A stretch of 64,000 nt of DNA from JAGQIB01 sp041393395 (GTDB lineage Bacteria > ARS69), in NCBI GenBank assembly GCA_041393395.1, contig JAWKKG010000005.1, forward strand, positions 558,001 through 622,000, in the 5' to 3' direction. Below the pieces are notes generated by a model. That model was not told where the DNA came from, made no database searches, and was given only the letters and a program-made list of their open reading frames with translations. Each line of letters starts with the position of its first letter. Position 1 is the stretch's first letter. Positions 1 through 7,337 of this stretch are shown one piece after another. The translations under genes and the position numbers were made by a program.

Positions 1-1
1 G

Positions 2-883
2 TCGCTGGACCTCGCGGCCGGCGAGACGCTGGGACTGGCCGGCGAGTCGGGCAGCGGCAAGTCCACGCTGGCCCAGGCCCTTCTCCGGATCCTCCCGCCG
101 CCCGGCGTCATCAGCGGTGGCGAGATCCGGTTCGAGGGCCGGGATCTCCTTCGGGCCGACGAAGCCGCACTGCGCGAGCTCCGCTGGACCCGCATCTCGA
201 TGGTGTTCCAGAGCGCGATGGACTCGCTCAATCCCGTGGTGCCGGTCGGCGAGCAGATCGTGGACACACTGCAGGCGCACCGGGACATCTCCGATCGCGA
301 CGCGCGATCGCGCGCGGCCGAGCTGTTCGACCTGGTCGGGATCGGCGGCGACCGGTTGACTTCGTACGCGCATCAGCTCTCGGGGGGCATGCGCCAGCGC
401 GTGGGCATCGCGCTCGCGCTCGCGCTCGAACCGTCCCTCGTGATCCTCGACGAACCGACGACCGCGCTCGACGTGATCGTGGAACGGAGCATCCTCGACC
501 GGATCCGCGAGCTGCAGCGATCGCTCGGTTTCGCGGTGATCTTCATCAGCCACGATCTCGGGCGCATGCTGCAGTACTCCGATCGGATCGCCGTGCTGTA
601 CGCGGCCCAGCTCGTGGAGATCGGGCCGGTGGCGGAAGTGCGCGACGCGCCCCGCCATCCTTACACGCAGGGACTCCTCGGCGCGTTTCCGTCGCTGCGG
701 GGCGGATCGGAGGCGCCGCGCAGCATCGCCGGCGCGCCGCCGAGCCTCGCGAATCCTCCCGCCGGCTGCCGGTTCCACCCGCGCTGTCCGCTCGCGGAGG
801 ACGTCTGCCGGCGGGAGATCCCGGGCGCCACGCACGTGACGGACCGGCACGCCGCGTGGTGCCACCTCGTCGCGCGACGCTGA
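2..883 (+). CDS. Dpp/Opp-type ABC transporter ATP-binding protein, 5' partial
   Basis: Nucleotide-binding subunit of a peptide/nickel-family importer, cut by the left edge of the window; 293 codons remain. Walker A GESGSGKST lies at about residues 14-22, the signature LSGGMRQRV and Walker B LVILDEPTTALD follow, and the H-loop is in FISHDLG. The cysteine-bearing tail (GCRFHPRCPLAEDVC) is the usual C-terminal extension of DppD/OppD proteins. Members of this family also import oligosaccharides such as cello- and laminari-oligomers in other bacteria. The glycosidase genes next door make a beta-glucan oligomer the likely cargo (inference). It ends 20 bp before a convergent glycosidase gene. Its usual DppF/OppF partner lies on the opposite strand about 4.5 kb away. 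Permease and binding-protein genes are presumably upstream of the window. Confidence 0.93.
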   Translation, partial: SLDLAAGETLGLAGESGSGKSTLAQALLRILPPPGVISGGEIRFEGRDLLRADEAALRELRWTRISMVFQSAMDSLNPVVPVGEQIVDTLQAHRDISDRDARSRAAELFDLVGIGGDRLTSYAHQLSGGMRQRVGIALALALEPSLVILDEPTTALDVIVERSILDRIRELQRSLGFAVIFISHDLGRMLQYSDRIAVLYAAQLVEIGPVAEVRDAPRHPYTQGLLGAFPSLRGGSEAPRSIAGAPPSLANPPAGCRFHPRCPLAEDVCRREIPGATHVTDRHAAWCHLVARR

Positions 884-903
884 CCCGAGGTTTCGGATCG
901 AGC

Positions 904-3900
904 CTACAGCACGAAGTGCAGGTAGCTCCGGATCTCCCACTCGTTGCCGCGCGGTCCCGGCGTGGTGGGGTCGCAGCTCTCGACTCCGAACGAGTCCTCC
1001 ACCGTGTTCGCGCAGAAGCGCGGCGAGTTCTCGTCGAGAGAACGCCACACCCCGCGAACGCCGATCCGGGTCTGCGGATGCCCGAGCCAGTCGGGGGCGC
1101 CGAACACGTACGACAGATCGCCCATGACGTGTGCCGGATAGGTCAGGTTCCCGTCGCGGTGGTAGTCGTACGGTCCGAAGTCGTGGAACTTCGCGAAAGA
1201 CTCCACCACGATCGAGCGCCAGCCGACCTTCGCGTCGGCGCCGAAGCGGCGCACGAGGCGAGCGCTGTCGCCGTTCGGCTCGGCCGTTCCGCCGTACGCG
1301 TGGAAGATCGCGCGCGTCTCGGCGTTCGGACGGGAGACGGCACGGGCGTGCAGCTCCCACAGATCGCGCGCCGGCGTCGCCGCCGGGTACGCGAACTGCG
1401 TGCGCCCGTCGGCGAGGATCCCGATCGCGGCGTCCTGGGTCGTGGCGAAGTCGCGGTACACGAGCCCCAGGCTCGCCGCGAACCCCGCGTCCTCCCGGAC
1501 GTCGTTGTCCCATTCCCAGAGCCAGCTTCCGGGCGTGGGATCGTAGGTCAGCATCAGCTCCGCGCCGACCGTCTCGCGATTCGCGCGGACGGCGAACGGA
1601 TCATCCAGCACGTTGCGCGGGCGGGCGGGGGCCGGCAGGCCGGCGGGGATCGGCCCCACGAGCGGCTTCTGCCAGAGGAAGTTCGGGCCGATCTGGAAGC
1701 GCCCCACGTTGACCGCGAGCCCGGTGAGGAAGTTCGCCTGGTTGCCGGAGCCCGAGTCCTTGAGATGCCAGCCGGTGTACGTGATGGTCTGCGTGGGACC
1801 GCCGTCGGCCACGAGCCCGTAGTAGCCGGACTGCGCGTACCAGTGCCAGCGCCCGCTCTCGAAGCCGAGCTTCGCCTTCGCGCCGAACGCGTCGCCGGTG
1901 CGCACGCTGTCCCGCACGACCACCGTGCCCTCGGGGCGCTCGTCGATCGCGTCGAACGTGTCGCCGACCTTCGTGCTGCCGGACCAGATCCCGCCCACGT
2001 CGAGCTGGAACGGCCCGCGCGACGTCGCGAGGTGCAGCGTCGCCTTGCGGGTCTTCGGCAGCGGAACGGCGATCGAGCTCGTCACGTTGGACTGCTGCGC
2101 GAGGTCCTCCTGCCAGATCGCGGTCGCGTCCACGCGTCCGAGGCGTCGACTGTACTTCGTGAGTTGCGCGGGATTCGCTCCCCACCAGAGCTCCGGCCCC
2201 ATCGCGATCGCGAGTCCTTCGAGCTCGGCCTTGCCGTGCCATTCCACGCCGACCGGGGCGACGCCGTTGTAGATGTCGATGTTCTCGCCGTAGTTCGCCT
2301 CGCGATAGAGGCCGAAGAAGTCGCCCTCGTAGCCCCAGTGGTAGTGCCCGGTGCGGTAGAACCCTTCGAGCACGAAGCGGGGATCCTCCCAGTGGACGCC
2401 GGCCTGATAGACCTTCACCCGCTCGATGTCCTCGAGCTGCACGGAGTCGGCACTCGTGGGAACCGTGCGGGGCCGGCCGCGATTCTCGTAGAAGATCTCG
2501 TCGATCGGATTCGTCGGGACGTTGCCGAGGACGTTGATGCTCAGGTGTCCCGTGACGGAAGGGCTCGGACTCGCCTCGAAGTCCGCATAGAACGACTGGA
2601 GCTGATCGTAACCGCGGAAACTCGGGTAGCCGCCGTCCGGCTCGGGGACGAGCGGCGTGCTCACCCGCTCGCCGCCGGTGCCGATCGTCTCGAACTCGAG
2701 TCGCAGTCCGGCGAGTCGCGCGCGGGAGGTCGTCTCCGCGAGCAGGGCCGCGCGATCGCCGCGCGCCTTCAACGTCGCCTCGGCGGGGTGGATCGCGGCG
2801 AAGTGCGCGCGAATGGTCCGCAGATCCACGCCGGGGCCGTAGGCGTCGAGCGTGAACGCACGGGTGAGGGCGTAGTACGCGGCGCGGGGATAGACCTCGT
2901 ACATCCCGCGGGCGTCCGGCCGCCCCTTGGCCGTGATGCCCCACCACTCCTCGTTCATGTTGTTCTGACCGGCGACGAAGTCCTCGCGGTAGCCTGCGTT
3001 CGGCCAGGACGCGTTCGAGTCGTGGATGTCCAGGCGGCTCTCCTGACCGAACTTCCACCAGCCGTCGCTCCACTGGAACGTGAGGCCGCCGATGCAGTTC
3101 GCGGTGCGTCCCTTGCCGGCGGTCTGCTCGTAGATCTCCTGCCACTGGCCCACGAGGTAGCGGCACTGCATCTCCTGGTCCTCGCGCATCTCCTTCGCGT
3201 TGAACGCGTCGGCGCCGAACTCGGTGAAGAGCACCGGAAGGCGAAGCTCGTCGTTCACCACGTCGTAGAGATCGCGGGCCGACACGCCGCGGTATACGTT
3301 CGTGCCGAAGATGTCGAGCGAGGGACACTCCTCGGCGATGACACTGAGATACTGCACGTCGCCGTTCGCGATCGCCACGGGGCGATTCGGGTCGCGTCGC
3401 TTGATCTCCTTCGTGATCTCCTCGAACAGCGAATAGAGATAGCGCGCCCGGACCGTCTCGCGCTCGCCCTCGGGGAGCGCCTCGATCTCGAACGAGCTCC
3501 AGGTCAGGCCGTAGTTGTTCTCGTTGCCGAGGAGCCACACGAGCACGCCCGGCGTGTCCCGGAACTCGTCCACGAGGGCCGCGACCTCCTCCCGGAGCGC
3601 CGCGCGCAGCTTGGGATCGGAGTAGTCCGGGGTGGGAGTCCACACGCCGTCGAGCGTGTAGCCGTAACGCGCCACCGTGTGATTCAGCACGGTGTAGATG
3701 CCCCAGCGCTCGTAGATGTACTGCACCCACCGCGGCGGCACTCCCACATACTGGCGGATCGCGTTCACGCCGAGCCCTTGCAGGAGGGGCATCTCGTTCT
3801 CGAGCGCCTCCTCGATCACGTCGTCGGGCTGCGTCCACAGGCTGTACGCGTAGTTCTTCCCGATCGGCACGTAGTCCCAGTTCATTCCGACCACGAGAAA

Positions 3901-4026
3901 GTCGCGACCGTCGACCTGAAGGCGTCGGCCGGAATCGTCGGATACCACGCGTACCTGCTGCGGGGAGGCCATCGCGGTCGCCGCGACGAAGGCCAGGGCC
4001 AAGACGAGAAACGAGCCGCGGATCAC
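904..4026 (-). CDS. Secreted clan GH-A glycosidase fused to a predicted outer-membrane beta-barrel
   Basis: 1040 aa. The GTG start at 4026 overlaps the upstream beta-glucosidase stop as GTGA and has GGAGG about 6 nt upstream. A signal peptide (VLALAFVAATAMA) is followed by a GH2/GH5-like TIM barrel to about residue 430. The acid/base is probably the E of LGNENNYG and the nucleophile the E of FTEFGADAF. The remaining roughly 550 residues are not a known carbohydrate-binding module: they show repeated short stretches of alternating hydrophobic and polar residues rich in W, Y and G, ending in SYLHFVL, as in outer-membrane porins. I infer an enzyme tethered to the cell surface by its own barrel. 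The GH family is not certain. It is the last gene of the OppF-like/GH1 operon, so beta-glucan breakdown is the likely role. Confidence 0.82.
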   Translation of the reverse strand: MIRGSFLVLALAFVAATAMASPQQVRVVSDDSGRRLQVDGRDFLVVGMNWDYVPIGKNYAYSLWTQPDDVIEEALENEMPLLQGLGVNAIRQYVGVPPRWVQYIYERWGIYTVLNHTVARYGYTLDGVWTPTPDYSDPKLRAALREEVAALVDEFRDTPGVLVWLLGNENNYGLTWSSFEIEALPEGERETVRARYLYSLFEEITKEIKRRDPNRPVAIANGDVQYLSVIAEECPSLDIFGTNVYRGVSARDLYDVVNDELRLPVLFTEFGADAFNAKEMREDQEMQCRYLVGQWQEIYEQTAGKGRTANCIGGLTFQWSDGWWKFGQESRLDIHDSNASWPNAGYREDFVAGQNNMNEEWWGITAKGRPDARGMYEVYPRAAYYALTRAFTLDAYGPGVDLRTIRAHFAAIHPAEATLKARGDRAALLAETTSRARLAGLRLEFETIGTGGERVSTPLVPEPDGGYPSFRGYDQLQSFYADFEASPSPSVTGHLSINVLGNVPTNPIDEIFYENRGRPRTVPTSADSVQLEDIERVKVYQAGVHWEDPRFVLEGFYRTGHYHWGYEGDFFGLYREANYGENIDIYNGVAPVGVEWHGKAELEGLAIAMGPELWWGANPAQLTKYSRRLGRVDATAIWQEDLAQQSNVTSSIAVPLPKTRKATLHLATSRGPFQLDVGGIWSGSTKVGDTFDAIDERPEGTVVVRDSVRTGDAFGAKAKLGFESGRWHWYAQSGYYGLVADGGPTQTITYTGWHLKDSGSGNQANFLTGLAVNVGRFQIGPNFLWQKPLVGPIPAGLPAPARPRNVLDDPFAVRANRETVGAELMLTYDPTPGSWLWEWDNDVREDAGFAASLGLVYRDFATTQDAAIGILADGRTQFAYPAATPARDLWELHARAVSRPNAETRAIFHAYGGTAEPNGDSARLVRRFGADAKVGWRSIVVESFAKFHDFGPYDYHRDGNLTYPAHVMGDLSYVFGAPDWLGHPQTRIGVRGVWRSLDENSPRFCANTVEDSFGVESCDPTTPGPRGNEWEIRSYLHFVL

Positions 4027-5411
4027 GGGCGCCTCCGTTCGTCCCGAAGCGGGACGGTTTCCTCGAGACTCGCGCCGGCGACCACGTCGCGGTACCAGGC
4101 GGCGCTGTCCTTCGGGATGCGGTCCTGCGTTTCGTAGTCGACCCAGATGAGACCGAAGCGACGTGCGTAGCCTTCGGCCCACTCGAAGTTGTCCAGCAGC
4201 GACCAGGCGAAGTAGCCGGCCACGGGCACACCTTCGGCGATCGCGTCGCGGAGTGCGGCGAGGTGACCGCGGAAGTACTCCACGCGCCGGGCGTCCGCGA
4301 TGCGACGCGACGCGTCCGGCCCGTCCGGGTACGCGGCGCCGTTCTCGGTGACGTACAGGCGACGCGGCGCGTAGTCGCGATCGACGCGCACCAGGAGATC
4401 GTGGAGTCCGCGCGGATAGACTTCCCAGCCCATGTCGGTCAGCTCGTCGGCGGGAACGCGCTTGACGCCGGCGAAGTCGCCGTTCGGTCCCGCCTCCAGC
4501 ACCTCGCGGCTGTAGTAGTTCACGCCGAGGAAGTCCATCGGCGCCGCGATCGCGCGCAGATCACCCGCCTGCACGAACGGGAGCTCGGTCGACGCGAGAT
4601 GTCCCTTGCGAACGCGATCCTCGATCGCGTCCTCCGGATAGTGACCGCGGAAGAGAGGATCGAGGTACCAGCGATTGAAGAAGCCGTCGAACGCGCGGGC
4701 GGCGGCGCGATCCGCCGGGCGGTCGCTCGCCGGGTAGGCCGGGACGAGGTTCAGCACGATCCCCACGTCGGCATCGGGCGCCTGACCGCGGATCGCCTGC
4801 ATCCCCCACGCGTGCGAGAGCATCAGGTGGTGCGCCGCGGCGAGCGCCTCCGCCGGTTCGCGGCGACCCGGCGCGTGGATCCCGGCCTCGTAGCCGAGAT
4901 GCGCCACGCACCACGGCTCGTTGTGCGTGACCCACTGGTCCACGCGATCCCCGAGACGTCGCGCCACGGCTTCCGCGTACTCCACGAAGGCGGCCCCGGT
5001 CTCACGGTTCGCCCACCCGCCGAGCTCCTGCAGCGGCTGCGGCAGATCCCAGTGGTAGAGCGTGAGCATCGGGCGAATGCCGGCCGCGAGCAGCGCGTCG
5101 ACCAGATGATCGTAGAAGTCCAGGCCCGCCTCGTTCACGGGGCCGCGGCCCTGCGGCATGACGCGCGGCCAGGCCACGGAGAACCGATAGCTGCCGACTC
5201 CGAGCCAGCGGAGCCAGTCGATGTCCTCGCGCCACCGGTGGTAGTGGTCGCACGCGAGCGATGCATCCGATCCGTCGGCGATGCGGCCGGGAAGCTGCGC
5301 GAATCGATCCCAGATGGACTCGCCGCGTCCGTCCTCGTGAAATGCGCCTTCGATTTGATGCGCGGACGTCGCCGCACCCCACTGGAAGTCTTCGGGGAAA
5401 CTCGTGCTCAT
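4023..5411 (-). CDS. Family GH1 beta-glucosidase
   Basis: 462 aa, no signal peptide, so cytoplasmic hydrolysis of imported beta-linked disaccharides or short oligosaccharides is expected. GH1 landmarks are in order: the N-terminal FPEDFQWGAATSAHQIEGA, the acid/base E in WVTHNEPW, the asparagine region FLGVNYYS, the nucleophile E in YVTENGAAY, and the aglycone-site GYFAWSLLDNFEWAEGY near the end. Length is normal for the family. The ATG at 5411 overlaps the stop of the OppF-like gene (ATGA) and has GAGGA about 6 nt upstream. The 3' end overlaps the next glycosidase start, so transporter ATPase, GH1 and the GH-A barrel protein are translationally coupled. Confidence 0.96.
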   Translation of the reverse strand: MSTSFPEDFQWGAATSAHQIEGAFHEDGRGESIWDRFAQLPGRIADGSDASLACDHYHRWREDIDWLRWLGVGSYRFSVAWPRVMPQGRGPVNEAGLDFYDHLVDALLAAGIRPMLTLYHWDLPQPLQELGGWANRETGAAFVEYAEAVARRLGDRVDQWVTHNEPWCVAHLGYEAGIHAPGRREPAEALAAAHHLMLSHAWGMQAIRGQAPDADVGIVLNLVPAYPASDRPADRAAARAFDGFFNRWYLDPLFRGHYPEDAIEDRVRKGHLASTELPFVQAGDLRAIAAPMDFLGVNYYSREVLEAGPNGDFAGVKRVPADELTDMGWEVYPRGLHDLLVRVDRDYAPRRLYVTENGAAYPDGPDASRRIADARRVEYFRGHLAALRDAIAEGVPVAGYFAWSLLDNFEWAEGYARRFGLIWVDYETQDRIPKDSAAWYRDVVAGASLEETVPLRDERRRP

Positions 5412-6397
5412 GCGTCTTCCTCGGGGACCAGGTGACAGCGGACGCGACGACCCAGGGGTCCGCGCGGCGCCGGATCTTCCGCGCGGCACCGATCGAACAC
5501 CTCCGGGCAGCGCGATGCGAAAGGACAACCCGTCTCGGTCTCTTCTCCGGCGTCGGCCGTGCGCGCCGCGGCCGGCGCGGACGGAGCCGAAGCGTCGGCG
5601 ATGGCGCCGATCAGAGCCCGAGTGTAGGGGTGGATGGGCGAATCGACGACGGAAGCCGACGGGCCCTCTTCCACGATTCGTCCTCGGAACAGCACGAGGA
5701 TGCGGTCCGCGAGTACGCGGGCGGAAGCGAGATCGTGGGTGATCAGCAGGATCGCGATGCGGGAATCGCGTTTGAGACGAGCGAGCAGGTCGAGCACGCC
5801 CATGCGAATCGAAACGTCGAGCATGGAGGTCGGCTCGTCGGCGATCAGGACTTCCGGAGCGGGGGCCAGTGCGCGGGCGATCGCCACCCGCTGACGCTGT
5901 CCGCCGGAGAGTTCGTAGGGGTGACGATCGAGAAAGTCCTCGGCCGGTTCGAGCCCCACGAGGCGAAGCAACTCGGCGGCTCGCGCGCGGGCGTCGGCCT
6001 TCGTCACGATCCGGTGGCGAAGCAGCGGGCGGACGAGATGATGCGCCACATCGTGCACCGGATTGAGCGACCCGAACGGGTCCTGGAACACCATCTGGAC
6101 CCGGCGGCGATACGCGAGAGGGACCCGCCGGGACTGCAGCTCGATCGACTCCTCGCCGAGCCGAACTTCTCCGCCGTCCGGACGGTCCAGCCGCAGCAGG
6201 AGCCGAGCGATCGTGCTCTTGCCGCTCCCCGATTCCCCCACGAGCGCGACCGCCTCGCCGGGATCCAGCCGGAAGGAGACGTCGCGGACGGCGGTCACCC
6301 GGCGCTGCGGCCCCAGCAACGCGCTGGAATAGAACGACTTCTGGAGGTCCTGGACCTCCAGGGAGCGGCCGGGGCTGGACGGCGGGGCGACAGGCAC
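5408..6397 (-). CDS. OppF/DppF-like ABC transporter ATP-binding protein
   Basis: 329 aa from a GTG at 6397, chosen because GGGGGAG lies 5 nt upstream. An in-frame ATG at 6478 sits inside the operator and near the predicted transcription start, so it is unlikely to be used. Walker A GESGSGKST, signature LSGGQRQRVAIARAL, Walker B EVLIADEPTSMLD and LLITHDLA are intact. The tail CPFASRCPEVFDRC is the Opp/Dpp C-terminal cysteine region. It is the first gene of a coupled operon with GH1 and the GH-A/barrel gene, under the promoter and palindrome at 6457-6506. It probably pairs with the partial ATPase at the left edge to energise one importer for glucan oligosaccharides. Confidence 0.93.
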   Translation of the reverse strand: MPVAPPSSPGRSLEVQDLQKSFYSSALLGPQRRVTAVRDVSFRLDPGEAVALVGESGSGKSTIARLLLRLDRPDGGEVRLGEESIELQSRRVPLAYRRRVQMVFQDPFGSLNPVHDVAHHLVRPLLRHRIVTKADARARAAELLRLVGLEPAEDFLDRHPYELSGGQRQRVAIARALAPAPEVLIADEPTSMLDVSIRMGVLDLLARLKRDSRIAILLITHDLASARVLADRILVLFRGRIVEEGPSASVVDSPIHPYTRALIGAIADASAPSAPAAARTADAGEETETGCPFASRCPEVFDRCRAEDPAPRGPLGRRVRCHLVPEEDA

Positions 6398-6456
6398 GCG
6401 GACTCCCCCTCGGCAACGGCCCTCTGGGAGCGGGCCGCGAGAATGCGACAAAAAGG

Positions 6457-6506
6457 ACTTTGTTCGCCTGTCGAACATAGTGTAGTATCGCTCCTGGTGC
6501 TGTCAA
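6457..6506 (-). promoter_or_regulatory. Sigma-70-type promoter with 25-bp palindromic operator (OppF-GH1-GH-A operon)
   Basis: On the minus strand TTGACA (6506-6501) is followed after 16 nt by TACACT (6484-6479). Overlapping the -10 and predicted +1 is an inverted repeat with arms ACTTTGTTCG (6457-6466) and CGAACATAGT (6472-6481) around a 5-nt spacer, 9 of 10 positions symmetric. The same architecture recurs at 10969-10993 before the GH16 gene. The position suits a repressor. The regulator is not in the window. Confidence 0.8.
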
Positions 6507-6622
6507 GGCGCTTGGCTCGCGCCGTCGCGAATCCGGCAGGTGCCGGCCGCGCGGCCCCGAGATGCCCTCCGAGCTCCCGACGGCCAGGCTGCGAAACTTG
6601 CATCGATGGAGGCTCGAATCTC

Positions 6623-7270
6623 ATGAAGCGTTGGAACCAGGTTGCTCTTCGCACCGCGGCACTCGCCGCGATCCTGAGCTTGGGCACGGCCGGCAGCGCG
6701 CTCGCGCAGCTCTCGAACGGTGGCTTCGAGTCGCCGGATGCGTCCGGCGGCGACGTGGGCGGCACCGCCGACTGGAACTCGTTCAACAACGTGTTCACCA
6801 CGGCCGCGGTCTCCCACAGCGGAACGCAGTCGCTCAAGACCTTCGGTCCGTTCGCGCCGGGTGGCGGCTCGGGCTGCACGCAGCTTCTCCCGGCGGCGCC
6901 GGGCGAGACCTGGGTCGGCGAAGTCTACGCGCTCAACGCCAGCTTCGATCCGATCGACGCCGTCGACTTCGGCGTCTACAAGATCGAGTTCCTGGATGCG
7001 AGCTTCAATCTCGCGGCCGGCGGCGTGTTCGGCGTGGACGTGTTCGAGTCGAACCAGATCAACGGCACGACGCCGCTCGACACGTGGACCCTGCTCGGCG
7101 TGGGGAGCGCTCCCGCCCCGGCAAACACCGCGTGGGTGAACGCCGTGATCGTGAAGGTCGACCTCGACGGCGCGAACGGCGGCTCGATCTTCTGGGACGA
7201 CGCCACGATGAGCCGTCCGGTCTCGGTCGACGACACGTCCTTCGGCCAGATCAAGAACCTGTACCGCTAG
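6623..7270 (+). CDS. Secreted jelly-roll (CBM-like) protein with SFGQIKNLYR tail
   Basis: 215 aa; ATG at 6623 with GGAGG about 10 nt upstream. The signal peptide probably ends at ALA before QLSNGGFE. The body begins with the NGGFESPD...W pattern of CBM4/9-type beta-sandwich carbohydrate-binding modules (NxGFE, a W-containing strand, FWDDATMS near the end), so binding of the extracellular glucan is plausible. It has no FlgD-like domain and ends in VDDTSFGQIKNLYR, one of seven related C-terminal tails in this window. It is divergent from the OppF/GH1 operon and followed by a terminator and a second jelly-roll gene in the same direction. Confidence 0.85.
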   Translation: MKRWNQVALRTAALAAILSLGTAGSALAQLSNGGFESPDASGGDVGGTADWNSFNNVFTTAAVSHSGTQSLKTFGPFAPGGGSGCTQLLPAAPGETWVGEVYALNASFDPIDAVDFGVYKIEFLDASFNLAAGGVFGVDVFESNQINGTTPLDTWTLLGVGSAPAPANTAWVNAVIVKVDLDGANGGSIFWDDATMSRPVSVDDTSFGQIKNLYR

Positions 7271-7282
7271 ACGGACTTCCGG

Positions 7283-7316
7283 GGCGCGGCACCGTTCGGT
7301 GTCGCGCCCTTTCTCT
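7283..7316 (+). terminator. Rho-independent terminator
   Basis: Arms 7283-7293 and 7298-7308 pair over 11 bp with one G-U wobble around a GTTC loop, followed by CTTTCTC. It separates the two secreted jelly-roll genes. Confidence 0.8.
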
Positions 7317-7337
7317 GCCACCGAGGGAGCGTGCGCC

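Noticed and set aside
856..4137. Very long open frame antisense to the GH-A/barrel gene (and similar long frames at 22595-26194 minus and 40697-44554 minus).
   Set aside because: Translations are Arg/Ala/Gly/His-rich with no domain or motif; they arise because high-GC third positions suppress stops in opposing frames. The true genes on the other strand carry clear domains.
6398..6478. ATG start for the OppF-like gene at 6478.
   Set aside because: It falls inside the operator and at the predicted transcription start with no SD; the GTG at 6397 has GGGGGAG 5 nt upstream.
6569..6606. GG...TTGCA before the jelly-roll gene (and a similar GG-N11-GC at 20242-20257), considered as sigma-54 promoters.
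   Set aside because: Spacing is 11 nt between GG and GC in both, off by one.
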